Source of the DNA: Diabrotica undecimpunctata
Taxonomy: Eukaryota; Arthropoda; Insecta; Coleoptera; Chrysomelidae
Assembly: GCF_040954645.1 (NCBI RefSeq)
Contig: NC_092808.1
Coordinates: 83,821,389 to 83,885,388 of the forward strand
Length of the DNA stretch: 64,000 bases
Direction: 5' to 3'
Shown here: positions 47,038-57,943 of the stretch, one piece after another
How positions within the stretch are numbered: position 1 is the first letter of the stretch
Layout: each line of letters starts with the position of its first letter
The notes under the pieces: generated by a model
Databases searched by the model: none
The model's input: only the letters and a program-made list of their open reading frames with translations
Told to the model about the DNA's origin: nothing
Made by a program: the position numbers and the translations under genes

Positions 47038-48446
47038 TCCAGTCGTCAGAGACGAAAATGTCACTAAACCTCTAAAAATCATACGAACAAGCTGAATTTT
47101 GCCGAGAATATTAATTTTAAGACCCCAAAAAAGATGCAAAAAAGTTTACCGCTTTTACCCCCAGGCTTCTCCCTAAAACCCCCTCAGAGGTGGGTAAAAA
47201 CGCAAAAAAAATCGATTTACTAAGAATATGTACACAGTAGAAAAAACTGCTTTAATTAAAAAATATAGCTGAGATAATTTTAAACAGAAATGTTTACAGA
47301 GATTTTTTATGTAGAACGAATTGTTCTCTTATAAAAAACGCTTGAAGCGACCGTCGGTTTTGCATGTCAGTTACGCACGCGAAATCAATGTTCAATAAAA
47401 TTTAAGTGATCTATTGACAAAAATCAAGATGCATTTTAAAGGTAAATAGTTCAGCTTTCGTTTGCAGTTTTTGTATTTTGCCGGAAATAAACTTAGATTT
47501 TATACAGGTGTTAAATAAATAAACGTAAAGATTTTTTACTATTCTCACGAGATTAATACAATATATCGCTTTCATTAACTGGTTACTATAAAGTTTTGAT
47601 AACTAGAGCCTTACATTTAAAACCTATAGCATGAAATTTTAGTTTTGAGTTTTGGCAACAAATGTGAGGCATTTGAATATGCTTAAAAAAACGCTGGGTT
47701 TAAACATTCATACAAACGATCTAAAACATTTAAAACTTTTTGTTTAATTACTCAAGTACGTTTTTTAAAAGAACAAAACTTCTGCAATAAAATACACCTA
47801 AAAAAGAATTTCTTAATGCATTTCCCGTGACGTGTGATCGTTTGTAATGTAAAACATTAAATTCTGCGTTTTTACTCATATTTCAAATGCCTCATATATG
47901 TTACAACAACTTAAAATTGAAATTTTATGTCATAGATTTTAAAGATTGATCTCTAAAAATGAAAACTTTTGTTTCGTTCGAAAAAAAAAATGGCAAAAAT
48001 CGCACCTCGTTAATTTTTTTACACCTTTATAAAAACTAAGTTTATTCTCGGCAAAATACAAAAGCTGCGCATTTAAAACGCATCTTGATTATTGTCGATA
48101 GGACATTTGGATCAAAAGATATCGAATTATTACCGTCCCGCTGATACAAATTTTATTGAACATTGATTTCGCGCGCATAACTGACATGCAAAATCGATGG
48201 TTATAAACATTTTTGTTTAAAATTATCTCAGCTACATTTTTTATTTGAAATATTTTTTTACGGTGTACAAATTCTTGGTAAGTCGATTTTTTGCGTTTTT
48301 ATCCTGCTGCGAGGGGAGTTTTAGGTAAGCCCAGGGGTAAAACTGGTAAACTTTTTTGCATCTTTTTTGGGGTCCCAATATTAATATTTTCTGCAAAATT
48401 CAGCTTGTTTGTATGATTTTTAGGGGTCAACTCTCTGGCGACTGGA
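47038..48446. mobile_element. 1.4-kb palindromic foldback element
   Basis: The left half (47038 to about 47735) is the reverse complement of the right half (about 47820-48446), with a short unmatched centre. The outermost match is TCCAGTCGTCAGA against TCTGGCGACTGGA. Further in are GATGCAAAAAAGTTTACC, TAGCTGAGATAATTTTAAAC, GCGCGAAATCAATGTTCAAT (right arm) and ATGAAATTTTAGTTTTGAG. Arms are diverged, so it is old. No coding frame recognised. It ends 10 bp before the TIR of the next element. Confidence 0.8.
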
Positions 48447-49085
48447 CCACAGAAGAAGAAACAATCAGAATGCCCACTCTCCATAGAAAATTAAGTACGC
48501 GCATCTCGTTCGCGCAGACGTTCCGCATATTTTAGTCAGAACCACGGAACGAGTGCTGTTCAGTAAATAAGTAAAAATTATTCTGGCGTTCAAATGAATC
48601 TGCTTTACATGTATTTCTCCCATAAGAAGTTGGAAATGTTGATTTTTTAAATATTTTAGAGAATAAATAAAGACTTTTTCTTCTGAATATCCATTCTGTG
48701 CGATTCGTTTTATTTGTTGTTCATGAATTTGTGAGGTAAGAGTATCAAAGTATGTATTAAGATATTTACTGTTAAAGTTTAAATTTTGAGGTTCTATAGT
48801 GTTAGATTAAAACTTTAATTATTTTTTCCTTATTTCAATGTATTTTGTTGTTGTTTTTATATCAGGATATTTCAATATTAATCAATACATTATTTAATTT
48901 ATTTACAAAGTTAAAAAATATTATATAATTAATATGTTATAATATATAATAATATATTATAATAATATGTCATTAATGTTTTATTCTTTTTTAGGTGCCA
49001 GTAATTTTATCCCATGAAAGTACTAAAGATATTCGTTTTATAAGGACTGTTATTTTATTATTACATCCATTCTATTATTAATAAA

Positions 49086-49202
49086 ATGGTTATGTGCTTT
49101 GCTCCAAATTGTAAACTTACAGTGAGCAAAAAACATGCAAGTTTTTTTGTGTTCAAAAATTTCAGAGGAGCAGAAGTGGATTTATAAATCTCATGAGGTA
49201 AA
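49086..49202 (+). pseudogene. THAP domain exon
   Basis: MVMCFAPNCKLTVSKKHASF then FVFKN; after a one-base shift the frame continues ISEEQKWIYKSHE. C-x4-C and the basic stretch fit the start of a THAP DNA-binding domain, which in transposases recognises the element ends. A possible donor GAGGTAAAAG follows at about 49196. The rest of the domain is not readable. Confidence 0.65.
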
Positions 49203-49974
49203 AGTAGTTATTAGTTTGTTTTAATATTGCTTATATTTTAGATATTTTGTGATTGTCTTTTCAGATTTATACTATGTATCTGGCATGATTTTTAAAGATA
49301 ATTTAAAATGTAATTGTTCCCTTTGTATGTTAGGCTAAAATTAATAACTTTATTTTATTCTGTTTTCAGGAGGCAAGATAGAGAACCACCTAAGTACTCG
49401 TAAGTTTTTATTGGTTATTTTGTGGACCAAAATAGGAAAAATGGACCTACAATTTTTGAGCATAACAAAGAGAAAGTTTCTGTTTTCCACTCCAGAAAAA
49501 TGGTCAACTTAAAATCGGATTTAAATGAATATATTAATCTAATAGGAATACTTTTTTGGCAAACGACAGGCTCAGCAAATGAATTCCTCCTTAGATGAAG
49601 GGGCAACTTCATTCATCTTTAGTTGATATTGTGGAAGAAACAGCTGGACCATCAACAAATAGCCCTGAACCAGGTCCATCCACATCAATGCATACAAAAA
49701 GTGGCTGTATATCTACCAGAAAGAAGTAATGCATCTGTTATATAAATATCAATATTGATAATATCTGAACACCATAAAGTTGTTTGCACAGTTGAACCTC
49801 ATCTTCATATTAAAAAATTCTTAATGTGTTAAAGTAATTATATTAGTGTTTGTATTATATACTTTTTTTAATTTGACCCACATAGTTTTCGCTCAGGGTC
49901 TGTAATTCTATATTTAGCATTTTTTTATAAGTGACGTTTGTACTTTCATGTAATAAATAAATAAAAAATGTGTT

Positions 49975-50560
49975 GGATGAAATTTTATTACAACTGATGG
50001 AAAAGATACCCGCAAGAAAAAAAATCAAGCATGCCTTCCAACTGCATTTTCATCATATAGAAATTGTAGAATCATTTTAGATTTTACAGAAGTGTACTCA
50101 GTTACTCCTACCAGTATGGAAAAACAAAAAATAACATACAGTTCTTATAAGCACCATAACAACTGAAAGGTTCTTGTAGAAGTATCACCAAATGGTGTCA
50201 TCACATATGTCAGCAGTGCCTATCCTGGATCCATTTCTGATTAAAAAACTGTGGCATTCTAGACCAAATGAGCTATGGTGATGTTATTCTAGCGGATAAA
50301 GGTTTCTTATTTAAAGATTTATTGCCTGAGGGGTACATAAATATTACTCCTTTCCTAAGTGCTCCTCAGTTTACAGAGCCAAACAAAACAGACTTCCATA
50401 GCAAAAGCTAAGATATATGTTAGAGGGCGATCCGAAGAATAAAGTGTTACAATATATTGCAGCAAATTCCAAATTTTTACATATCTCAAATAACAGTAAT
50501 ATTTCAGTTATGTGCTGCTTTAACAAATTTTCAATACTCTCTTATTAAAGAAGTTGTGCA
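49975..50560 (+). pseudogene. DDE_4 transposase remnant
   Basis: Reads ITTDGKDTRKKKNQACLPTA, then NCRIILDFTEVYSVTPTSME (first catalytic Asp), KQKITYSSYKHHN, EVSPNGVITYVSSAYPGSIS, then across a shift YGDVILADKGFLFKDLLPEG (second Asp) and NITPFLSAPQFTEPNKTDFH. A CAALTNFQYSLIKEV-like end follows near 50530. Motifs and order match DDE_Tnp_4 of Harbinger-type elements. Several stops. Confidence 0.75.
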
Positions 50561-52014
50561 GTATTACTCATAAAGTACTTTATTGGTGTTAGTAAAAGGG
50601 TGTTATTCTTGTGAAAATAAAATAATGAATAAAGATGGTGAAAGATAAATTTGGATCTGTGACATCAATCAAATTTTGTACTTGAGGCAGTTGAAGTGTA
50701 AACCTTTAAAGAAAGATTTGTTGATTTATTAACTCCAAGCAACATATGTTTATAGAGAAGTATAAAAAATACAATAATAATGTTCATATAACATACAATT
50801 CTCAAACAAATAAAAATTATTAAACTGTGTCATTTTAAAAATTGCTTTATATTTAACAACAGATATATTTTTTTAATTTGGTTTTAAATCTTCAATCTTG
50901 CTTACAGCTTTTACTCTTGAAGGTATAAATATATCTTTACAAATTAACTGTTAAACAAATTAATGATGTGCTAGCTTTGTAGTAATAACAAAAATTGTTT
51001 GATGATCAATTCCTAATATTTTGTATTAAATTTTACCATTTGATCTCTTTTAACATAAAATATGATTGTCACTTATTCCAAATTGTCTTCAACAGGCATA
51101 ATTTTAAAATCTGCCTCTAAAGTTAATTGTGACAAGTTCATTTTTCAATCAGGAATTTATTGTTGTAAATCTTGTAATAAGTATCCTTTATAAAATGTAT
51201 AACACTCTAAATCAATATTTAACGGAGCTCATTTCTAAGGCTACTGCAATTGGTTCTTGTGCTAGAGAAAATAATTACATGGTTTACAACAATAATGGAT
51301 TATTTAAATTTTTGGTATATTAAATTGATTTTTTAAATTCATCCTGGTTTTTTCACAATATAAACCCTTGTAAATACTTAATGAAACACTACTTACTTTT
51401 TGAAAAGTTTATTAATGTTATAAAATTTATGTATAAAAATAAAGTTATTTTCTGACAACTTATCAATAGAAATCAAAAAAAGCAACAAAAGAAATAATGT
51501 TCGCAGCAGTAATTTATTTTTAATAAAAAAAAATGTGAAATACAATGGACCAGCCAGTTGATTCTGTCGATCAAAATTTACATTTAATAACATAGAAAAA
51601 ATAATAAAGGTTTACACATAATGTTATATTACAACTAAAAGTCCTTACTCACTGCTTAAACTAGGAGAAAACGAATATCTTTAGTCTTGTACAGGATAAA
51701 ATCAGGGACACCTAAAAAGAATAAAATATTAATTTAAATATTTTTCAACTTCATAACTAATTTCAATGATTTATTGATTTACATTAAAATAACTCTGATA
51801 AAAACAACAACAAAACTCTTTGAAATAAAGAAAAAATAATTAAAGTTTTAATCTAACACAATATAACCTCAAAATATGAACTTTGACAGTAAAATTACAC
51901 CAACTGTGATTCTCAATCCGAGTCTGTGTTCTGTGTTTCCGTCTAAAACACGGCGATCGCGTGCTGAAAAACTTCAAAGGCAGCATCTGAGAGTGGGCAT
52001 TCTGATTGTTTCTT

Positions 52015-52683
52015 ATTCCGTGACTGCACTATCTAAGGAGATATTTAACCTGAATTTTCTTATACATTTTAATAATAAACAAGTTTTGAAGATTAGGTCA
52101 CAAAAAAATATGTGTTACAAAATATTTTGATTTGTAGTTTACTAAGTAATAAAATTTTATTTAATTTAATCGTAAAAATAAATTTACTTATATATATAAT
52201 GATATTTTCTTTTGTTATAGGTAAGTTGGCAGATACAACTACGTTATTCGTGAATAATGTGAGTATATTTATGAATACTAAAATACTGCAATAAATTATA
52301 TATAAAAGTTTCAGTAAAAAACATCGTCACAACTGGTAATAAAAGGCTTTTATAGGAAGAGATAGTAAACTTTTGAGTTTTAACTTTTTACTTCGTCACT
52401 TTGAATTATTTGAATCAATACATTTTACAGGCGGAGTAACTTACTAGTAGAGATTTAAATTTTATTATTATATTTATATATTTATATATTATGTTATATA
52501 CTACAGTATTTTATTAAAGTATTTTACATATTTATTAACGTTTAATAGTAAAGTAAAGATTAAGTAGTGAGCAAAGATAAAATTCTAAGATTCGCAGATA
52601 AATACAAGGAGAATTAAATCGTAACTGTACGTGGTAATAAGAAATAAAAGGGGGAAATATGATTTATTTAATTTTTATAAAAG
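52015..52683. other. No gene recognised
   Basis: AT-rich spacer between the Harbinger-type element and the retrozyme-like insertion. Confidence 0.4.
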
Positions 52684-52695
52684 AAAGAATATAAA
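52684..52695. repeat. Target-site duplication of the retrozyme-like insertion, left
   Basis: AAAGAATATAAA, identical to 53394-53405. AT-rich, but 12 of 12 bases match and the copies sit exactly at the element's edges. Confidence 0.75.
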
Positions 52696-52829
52696 AATCG
52701 GTAAGATAGTATCGAAACAAATTCAGATTTCTGCTTTAATCTGGAGCCTTCTAAAAATTGCAAGGCATAGCCAGACGTTGATAAAGATGTTAATAGAGAC
52801 ATGGGGAATCTAAAATTTGCATTCCAGAT

Positions 52830-52992
52830 CGAAGCCATTTTATTGTTGCTTCCTAATAAGACAGAGAAGATTATTTTTCACGTTAAGAACGGCTATGAAT
52901 AACTGTTCTGATGAGACTTATTAAGTCGAAATACGTATCAACAGATACATAGACGCTTTGTACGTGAAATCAAATCTTTTCTGTCTTTTTCA
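52830..52992 (+). repeat. 163-bp direct repeat, unit 1
   Basis: Starts CGAAGCCATTTTATTGTTGC and ends TTTCTGTCTTTTTCA. It is identical along its whole length to 53232-53394. Contains hammerhead 1. Confidence 0.95.
52890..52955 (+). ncRNA. Type I hammerhead ribozyme, copy 1
   Basis: Canonical core: CTGATGA (52908-52914), stem II GACTT/AAGTC (52914-52918 overlapping the G, pairing with 52922-52927), GAAA (52928-52931), palindromic stem III ATACGTAT (52931-52938) and cleavage after C52939. Stem I pairs CTGTT (52903-52907) with AACAG (52940-52944), then after a small internal loop CTATG (52893-52897) with CATAG (52948-52952), and CG with CG outside. The zero-loop stem III means it would act best as a dimer or double hammerhead, as known for several animal type I hammerheads. 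Confidence 0.88.
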
Positions 52993-53231
52993 TTTTATTC
53001 GGATCTACTCTGTATGAGTACAGGAAACAAATTCGTTAAGGATTTCTGCTTAGTTGAGGAGACATGTCGTGGAATGAAAATTTCAGATTTTTCATGTCTC
53101 TATTAACATCTTTATCAACGTCTGGCTATGCCTAGCAATTTTTAGAAGGCTCCAGATTAAAGCAGAAATCTGAATTTGTTTCGAAACTATCTTACCGATT
53201 TTTCTATCAGATGTCGCTATTGCGTCCATAA

Positions 53232-53394
53232 CGAAGCCATTTTATTGTTGCTTCCTAATAAGACAGAGAAGATTATTTTTCACGTTAAGAACGGCTATGA
53301 ATAACTGTTCTGATGAGACTTATTAAGTCGAAATACGTATCAACAGATACATAGACGCTTTGTACGTGAAATCAAATCTTTTCTGTCTTTTTCA
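53232..53394 (+). repeat. 163-bp direct repeat, unit 2
   Basis: Identical to 52830-52992, offset 402 bp. Its last base overlaps the first base of the right target duplication. Confidence 0.95.
53292..53357 (+). ncRNA. Type I hammerhead ribozyme, copy 2
   Basis: Same sequence as copy 1, with CTGATGAG at 53310-53317, GAAA at 53330-53333 and cleavage after C53341. Every stem described for copy 1 is kept. Confidence 0.88.
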
Positions 53395-53405
53395 AAGAAT
53401 ATAAA
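53394..53405. repeat. Target-site duplication of the retrozyme-like insertion, right
   Basis: AAAGAATATAAA, exact match to 52684-52695. Confidence 0.75.
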
Positions 53406-54085
53406 CTTTAAAGAATATTTTGTAGACTTCCACCACGACACCCGTACATATAAAACTCGCTTGGAGTTTTACGGCTATAGCCAGAGTAAAAATCCCATTG
53501 AGCTACTAAATATATTTTAATAAATAACAGTTGAACAAGGAGTAGTACCGTTGCAAAAATTTATTCAAGTGTAGACATCCAGTCTTGCCAATAGATGTCA
53601 AAATGTATATTGGACGAATATTTGATAATAGGGCTCCTCCGTACTATACACAATAACCTAAATCAGCCGTTATGTAAAAACAGTTTGCATCTAATCACTT
53701 TGACTATAAGCATAATAGAATGTAACAAGAATATTCTGTCTAATTTGCAAGTTCTATAAGATGATACTAATATGTTAAAGTACGTAAATTACGATGGCAA
53801 ATAGATGTGAGGATGAACATTAATGTTTGTGTATTTTTTTCACAATATTTTAACTTTTTTATACTTTAATGGACAACATTTTTAACAGATTTTCCACTTC
53901 AATGCAAAATTATAATATAATTTTGACATTAAAAAAATTAGGTATTTCGTGGAGATTATAGTATTTGTAATAGTAAATATGTAGAAGTAGTAAATATGGC
54001 GTACCTATAACATAATAATTATTGTTTTTAATCAAAATCTAACACATGTACATTTAAATTTAACTTTAGTTAAGTTTTTTATATG
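53406..54085. other. No gene recognised
   Basis: AT-rich. A plus-strand piece reading DFHHDTRTYKTRLEFYGYSQ near 53428 is open for about 30 codons but I cannot assign it. Confidence 0.4.
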
Positions 54086-54089
54086 TTTT

Positions 54090-54860
54090 GATCTTCTTTG
54101 TTTTCTTCAGCTTGTTTGCATCCACCCCTGGACAACGGCCTTTAAATAAGTTCTCCACTCTTCTCTGTTTTGTACTATGCGGTGCCAGTTTTTACCCACT
54201 TTTGCTTTGATGTTGTCTAGCCACTGATTTTGTGGTCTTCCTCTAATACGACTGTACTCGCGCGTGCTTCAATGTACAACGTGTCTCGTACATCTTTCGT
54301 TGATTTGTTGTGCCACGTGTCCTACCCAGCTCCATTTAACTTTGTTCTATTTCGCACGTCCTCATTTCATATAATGTTCTCTAAGAAAAACTCGAGACAT
54401 AACTCGTTCGATGACCCTCTGTGTTGTTCTTAATCTATTGGTTAATAACTCTCCAGTGTTACGGTCTCTATTCCATAGGTCATTACTGTTCATAACAACT
54501 GTTGAATACTCTTTTCTTTTAATTGGTTATCTTTTTGTTTTTCGACACTTCTACTGCAACGAGTCTTCCTACTGCTGCTCAAGTCATTTGGATTCTTCTA
54601 GTTATATTTGCTTAAATTCCTTTTTAAACCGATCTTCGCAGATTCCTGTTTAAATTTCTGTGGCATGTAAAGTTGTTCCTCTGTATTATTACTTATGAGT
54701 ACTATATCATCGGCAAATCGTAGATTACACATATTATACTATAAGAGTTAATAATTTTGCAGAGATAGTATCTTACTGTCTAACTCCTCTTTTTGTTCTT
54801 ATTTGGCTTGCTGTTAGACCTTCTGCTACATAATAATTATTCTAATACGGACCAAAGTTC
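54090..54860 (-). pseudogene. LINE RT C-terminal fragment (RTE/L2-like)
   Basis: On the minus strand, LRFADDIVLISNNTEEQLYM near 54720 carries RT motif C with both aspartates. After decayed sequence come TKLNGAGYVAQQINERCTRH, then RIRGRPQNQWLDNIKAKVGK and NREEWRTYLKAVVQGW near 54130. GRPxxRWxDxI...WR is the usual C-terminal signature of this LINE group. Shifts and stops throughout; 5' half missing. Confidence 0.7.
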
Positions 54861-55144
54861 TCTGAAATCAAATGCCTAATTGTAATATACAAATGCCTAA
54901 TGAAGAGGTTCATTGTATTCGTTACCCTTTCCAATGAGTGTCCGTATTATCGGTAGTTATTTTATGGTCTTTTATGATTTTTTTTCTAATTGGCTTATAA
55001 GTTCCTTATATTCCAACGAATTTGAATCGATGCAGTTTTTGTCCCTAACTATTTCTTGTTTCTGTCTTAAATTTATTATTTTTCGGTCTCAGTTACGTAT
55101 GGGCTTTTTTGCTCGCAATGAGTACTCCAATTTTGACCATCATA
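54861..55144. other. No gene recognised
   Basis: Decayed flank, possibly more of the same LINE. The 116-codon plus-strand frame at 54913-55263 runs through the hairpin element and is not a gene. Confidence 0.35.
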
Positions 55145-55285
55145 GTTATTTATGTACCAAGGGGGTAAGTAGATGTTTATGCCCAGAGGGCGACGATATT
55201 ACAAACCCGAGAGCCTCTGTACTGAGGGTTTGTAAGTCGCCCGAGGGCATATACATCTATTAATACCCGCGGTGCATACAAACTT
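55145..55285. mobile_element. Hairpin MITE
   Basis: A near-perfect inverted repeat: GTAGATGTTTATGCCC, AGGGCGAC and TTACAAACCC on the left face GGGTTTGTAA, GTCGCCC and GAGGGCATATACATC on the right, around a short centre near 55213. Outer blocks ATGTACCAAGGGGGTA and TACCCGCGGTGCAT pair more weakly. GC-richer than its surroundings, non-coding. Confidence 0.75.
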
Positions 55286-56203
55286 TTATGTCGTACTAGT
55301 TCGTTATTGCATCTACAAATAAATATTTTGTAAAAAATCCGAAAATTCGATTTCATTTTGACAATATATTTACTAATAGACATTCTATCGTCCGTGTTGT
55401 TGCTACGCAACGGAAATGCTGTCAAACGTGTTAAACTAAAACCGTGAAACTGCAAGATATTTTTGAGATCCCTAATAATCTAAATATCACCGGATCCTTT
55501 TAGAATTGCCAGTTTTATTTGAATTCTAAATAATGTTTTGAAATGTTGTTAAATAAAGATGTTTCTAATAAGTTGTCTTTTTGGTGGTATCTTTACGCCC
55601 GTTCGGGCCATAACGTAGTTGGTACAGTGAGGGACAAGATCTACGCAAAATTTTAAAAGCCGATCTACTGGTAATCCGATATTGATACCTATTGTAACAC
55701 AGACCCCCAGAGAGACATTCTGTATCCAACATTCAAATAAAATTTTCGGGAAAAATTGTTGAATTTCGAATTAATAATTTGTGTAAAATGTTTTTACTAA
55801 TGATCGAAACATTGATTATTTTTAAAGTACCTCATAATATAGTATTTAGAAAAATTTACGTAAACGTTTTTTCAAAATTAAGATATTTTTTCAATTACGA
55901 AAATAAAAGTTTTTATTAACAAGTTTTTTTTAATAATTTCGTCTATGAACACTTAATATTAATAAGAGTGAGGTCCTAAAGCAACGGATAAATGTAATTT
56001 CTACGTAATTATAAAGTAGATGAAAGCTACTGAACCAGGTCGATTTTTACACATAAAAATATACATATACAATTATACAAATCATCAGTAAATATCTATC
56101 ACAATCCTAACATAATCGAATTAACAAAAACACCAATTTTCCACGCTTTATTTGCATTAATACCTATAGCCCAGTCTGCGCTATAGCCTGGGCTGTAGCT
56201 TTT
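55286..56203. other. No gene recognised
   Basis: AT-rich. A short hairpin (AGCCCAG...CTGGGCT at about 56168-56194) sits just outside the left TIR of the next element, and CTGTAGCTT faces the TIR end head-to-head. Confidence 0.4.
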
Positions 56204-56645
56204 AAGCTACAGACTTGTACGTACAACCATTGGATAGCTGTTAAAAAAAGTCACATTTAAAAAAAATAAACCTTCTATGACCAACGAAGGGACGAAGTTA
56301 GCGACTATTTTTTTTAAATCATATCTCCATTGTTTATAAACATTAAGAAGAGTAAAATTTGCACAAATTTTGAATAAAAATCTAAACTTATATTGAAGCT
56401 TATACCTATAAAATTCATCCAGTTTTTCGAAACTTACAGCCTTTCGAAATGAAGTTACTTTCGAAAGATCGACATGAGGAAAGTGAAGAGGAAACTGTTT
56501 TAGCTCCTCGCTCCAAAATTTCGTCAGTTTTAGTGTAGTGGCTTTAGAAAGCAATATACTTATACTTCTTTAAGTAAAATATTTTGTGTTTTTTGAACAA
56601 AAAAGTTATAATTAAACGTATTTAATTGCTTTTTGATTGAAAATT
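56204..56645 (+). repeat. Left long terminal inverted repeat
   Basis: Reverse complement of 57924-58356 with scattered differences. Its minus strand holds a 115-codon open frame (56554-56207) whose homologue in the right TIR is broken by stops. Confidence 0.85.
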
Positions 56646-56726
56646 GTAAGTAATATTTAAAACTATTGAAGGAATAATTAATTATTTTCAACTTGTATAA
56701 TCAGTGAAAAATATTATTTATTATAG

Positions 56727-57943
56727 ATTATTTCAAAATAAACAGCAGACTGTGGCAATAACTTGTTCAAGCAATAGTAGTTTCAAAGTAAGTATTTTCC
56801 TTTCTAATTTTTGTTTTATAAATGGCTAAATTATTGTTATGCAAGTTAAACCTTTGTTTTGAACTATTTTTATTGCTTTTACTTTATTGTTTATATTCAT
56901 AATTAAATTTCAACTTAATAAAATAAAAAGTCTTTACAGATTTTATAGACATTATGCTAAGAAAAGTATTATCGTTTTCGATGGATACGACACCCCTGGA
57001 ATAAAAAGTTGTGAACGACTACGTAGAAAAATGGAGGGTGTATCTGCACCGGAAATTAAATTAGACTTAAATACAACGATAAATATAAAGCAAAAAGTTT
57101 TTTTAACAGTTTCCAAAAATAAAGAGCGGCTAATACAATTATGATGTATAGAATTAAACAAAGCTGGGTATCGGACTAAAGTCGCAGAGGAAGATGCTGA
57201 CTTGCTCATCGTACAAACAGCTCTACAGCAGTACAGAAATGAACCAGAAATGAGTACAGTAATAATAGGTAATGACACTGACTTACTCGTGATTATGACT
57301 CAACTTTCTTCTCCAGACATGAATCTATTTTTTGAGAAAAAAGGTGAAAACGATAAATCCATACTTTATGGCTCTAACAGTTTTCAACACCCTCATTTAA
57401 GAAAGTACGTCGGCTTTTTGTACATTTTCACTGGATGTGATACCACTTCATGCTTTTATAATCAGGGGAAATTTAAATTAATCAACGCAAACGAAGAAAC
57501 TTAGTTTCATGGATATTTTCTACGATTCCAACGCAAGTGAAGAAAATATAATAAGAATTGTTTGTGAGGTGATTGTGGTTCTATACTCTACTGCAGTTGA
57601 TATGAATTATAAAAAAAACACAATTTCTTTAAATGATTTAAGATACTTACAATTCAACAGAAATATCGGTAAATCATCTTTTAATCTAGAAAATCTGCCA
57701 CCAACTGAAGGTGCAGCCAAACAGCATATACTTTGGGTTTACTATCAATTACAAATGTGGTTAGGTAATAAGTTAGATGCTTGTGCCTATGGTTGGAGAC
57801 AAAGTGCCACTGGTTTTGAACCATATTATACTTTAGATAATTTAATTCTCGAAGAGACATTAAAGCACATTACATGCAAATGCACCACAGGTTGCAAAAC
57901 TATTAGATGTGGGTGCAGAAAAGAATTTTCAATCAAAAAGTAA
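56727..57943 (+). pseudogene. PIN/FEN-like nuclease with Cys-rich end
   Basis: A probable first exon (NKQQTVAITCSSNSSFK) ends at GTAAGT 56787, and the intron ends at an AG near 56939. The next exon reads FYRHYAKKSIIVFDGYD, then KKVFL-like, KAGYRTKVAEEDADLLIVQT, TVIIGNDTDLLVIMTQLSSP, YVGFLYIFTGCDTTSCFYNQ, then after a shift near 57500 IISLNDLRYLQF-like, NLENLPPTEGAAKQHILWVY, LDACAYGWRQ and HITCKCTTGCKTIRCGCRK. The acidic D-G-Y-D, E-x-DADLLIV, N-D-T-D and GCDTT sites fit metal ligands of PIN/FEN-type nucleases. The Cys-rich tail is cut short by the stop at 57941. A TGA at 57142-57144 and the frameshift disable this copy. Related proteins recur in many insects as uncharacterised genes. Confidence 0.7.

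Larger units (their letters stand above)
48456..52014 (+). mobile_element. THAP/DDE_4 element (PIF/Harbinger, ISL2EU-like)
   Basis: A perfect 26-bp terminal repeat, beginning AAGAAACAATCAGAATGCCC, stands at 48456-48481 and inverted at 51989-52014. Between lie a THAP zinc-finger start (49086) and a DDE_4 transposase remnant (49975-50560) on the plus strand. THAP plus DDE_4 is the combination of ISL2EU-like Harbinger elements. 3,559 bp. Flanking bases do not show a clear target duplication. Confidence 0.75.
52696..53393 (+). mobile_element. Retrozyme-like element with two hammerheads
   Basis: The 698-bp insertion consists of an inverted segment X (52696 to about 52827), a 163-bp unit R1 (52830-52992), a spacer, X' (about 53067-53207, the reverse complement of X), a short link, and R2 (53232-53394), identical to R1. 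R1 and R2 are 402 bp apart and each holds a canonical type I hammerhead, so a transcript could be cut into a 402-nt unit able to circularise. Twelve-bp duplications flank it. No coding capacity. Small non-coding retrozymes with such ribozymes, target duplications of about this size and partial tandem units are known from animals; mobilisation by Penelope-like enzymes has been proposed. The inverted 5' part fits twin priming. Confidence 0.75.

Noticed and set aside
54913..55263. 116-codon plus-strand frame
   Set aside because: It runs from decayed LINE flank into a hairpin MITE and shows no domain.
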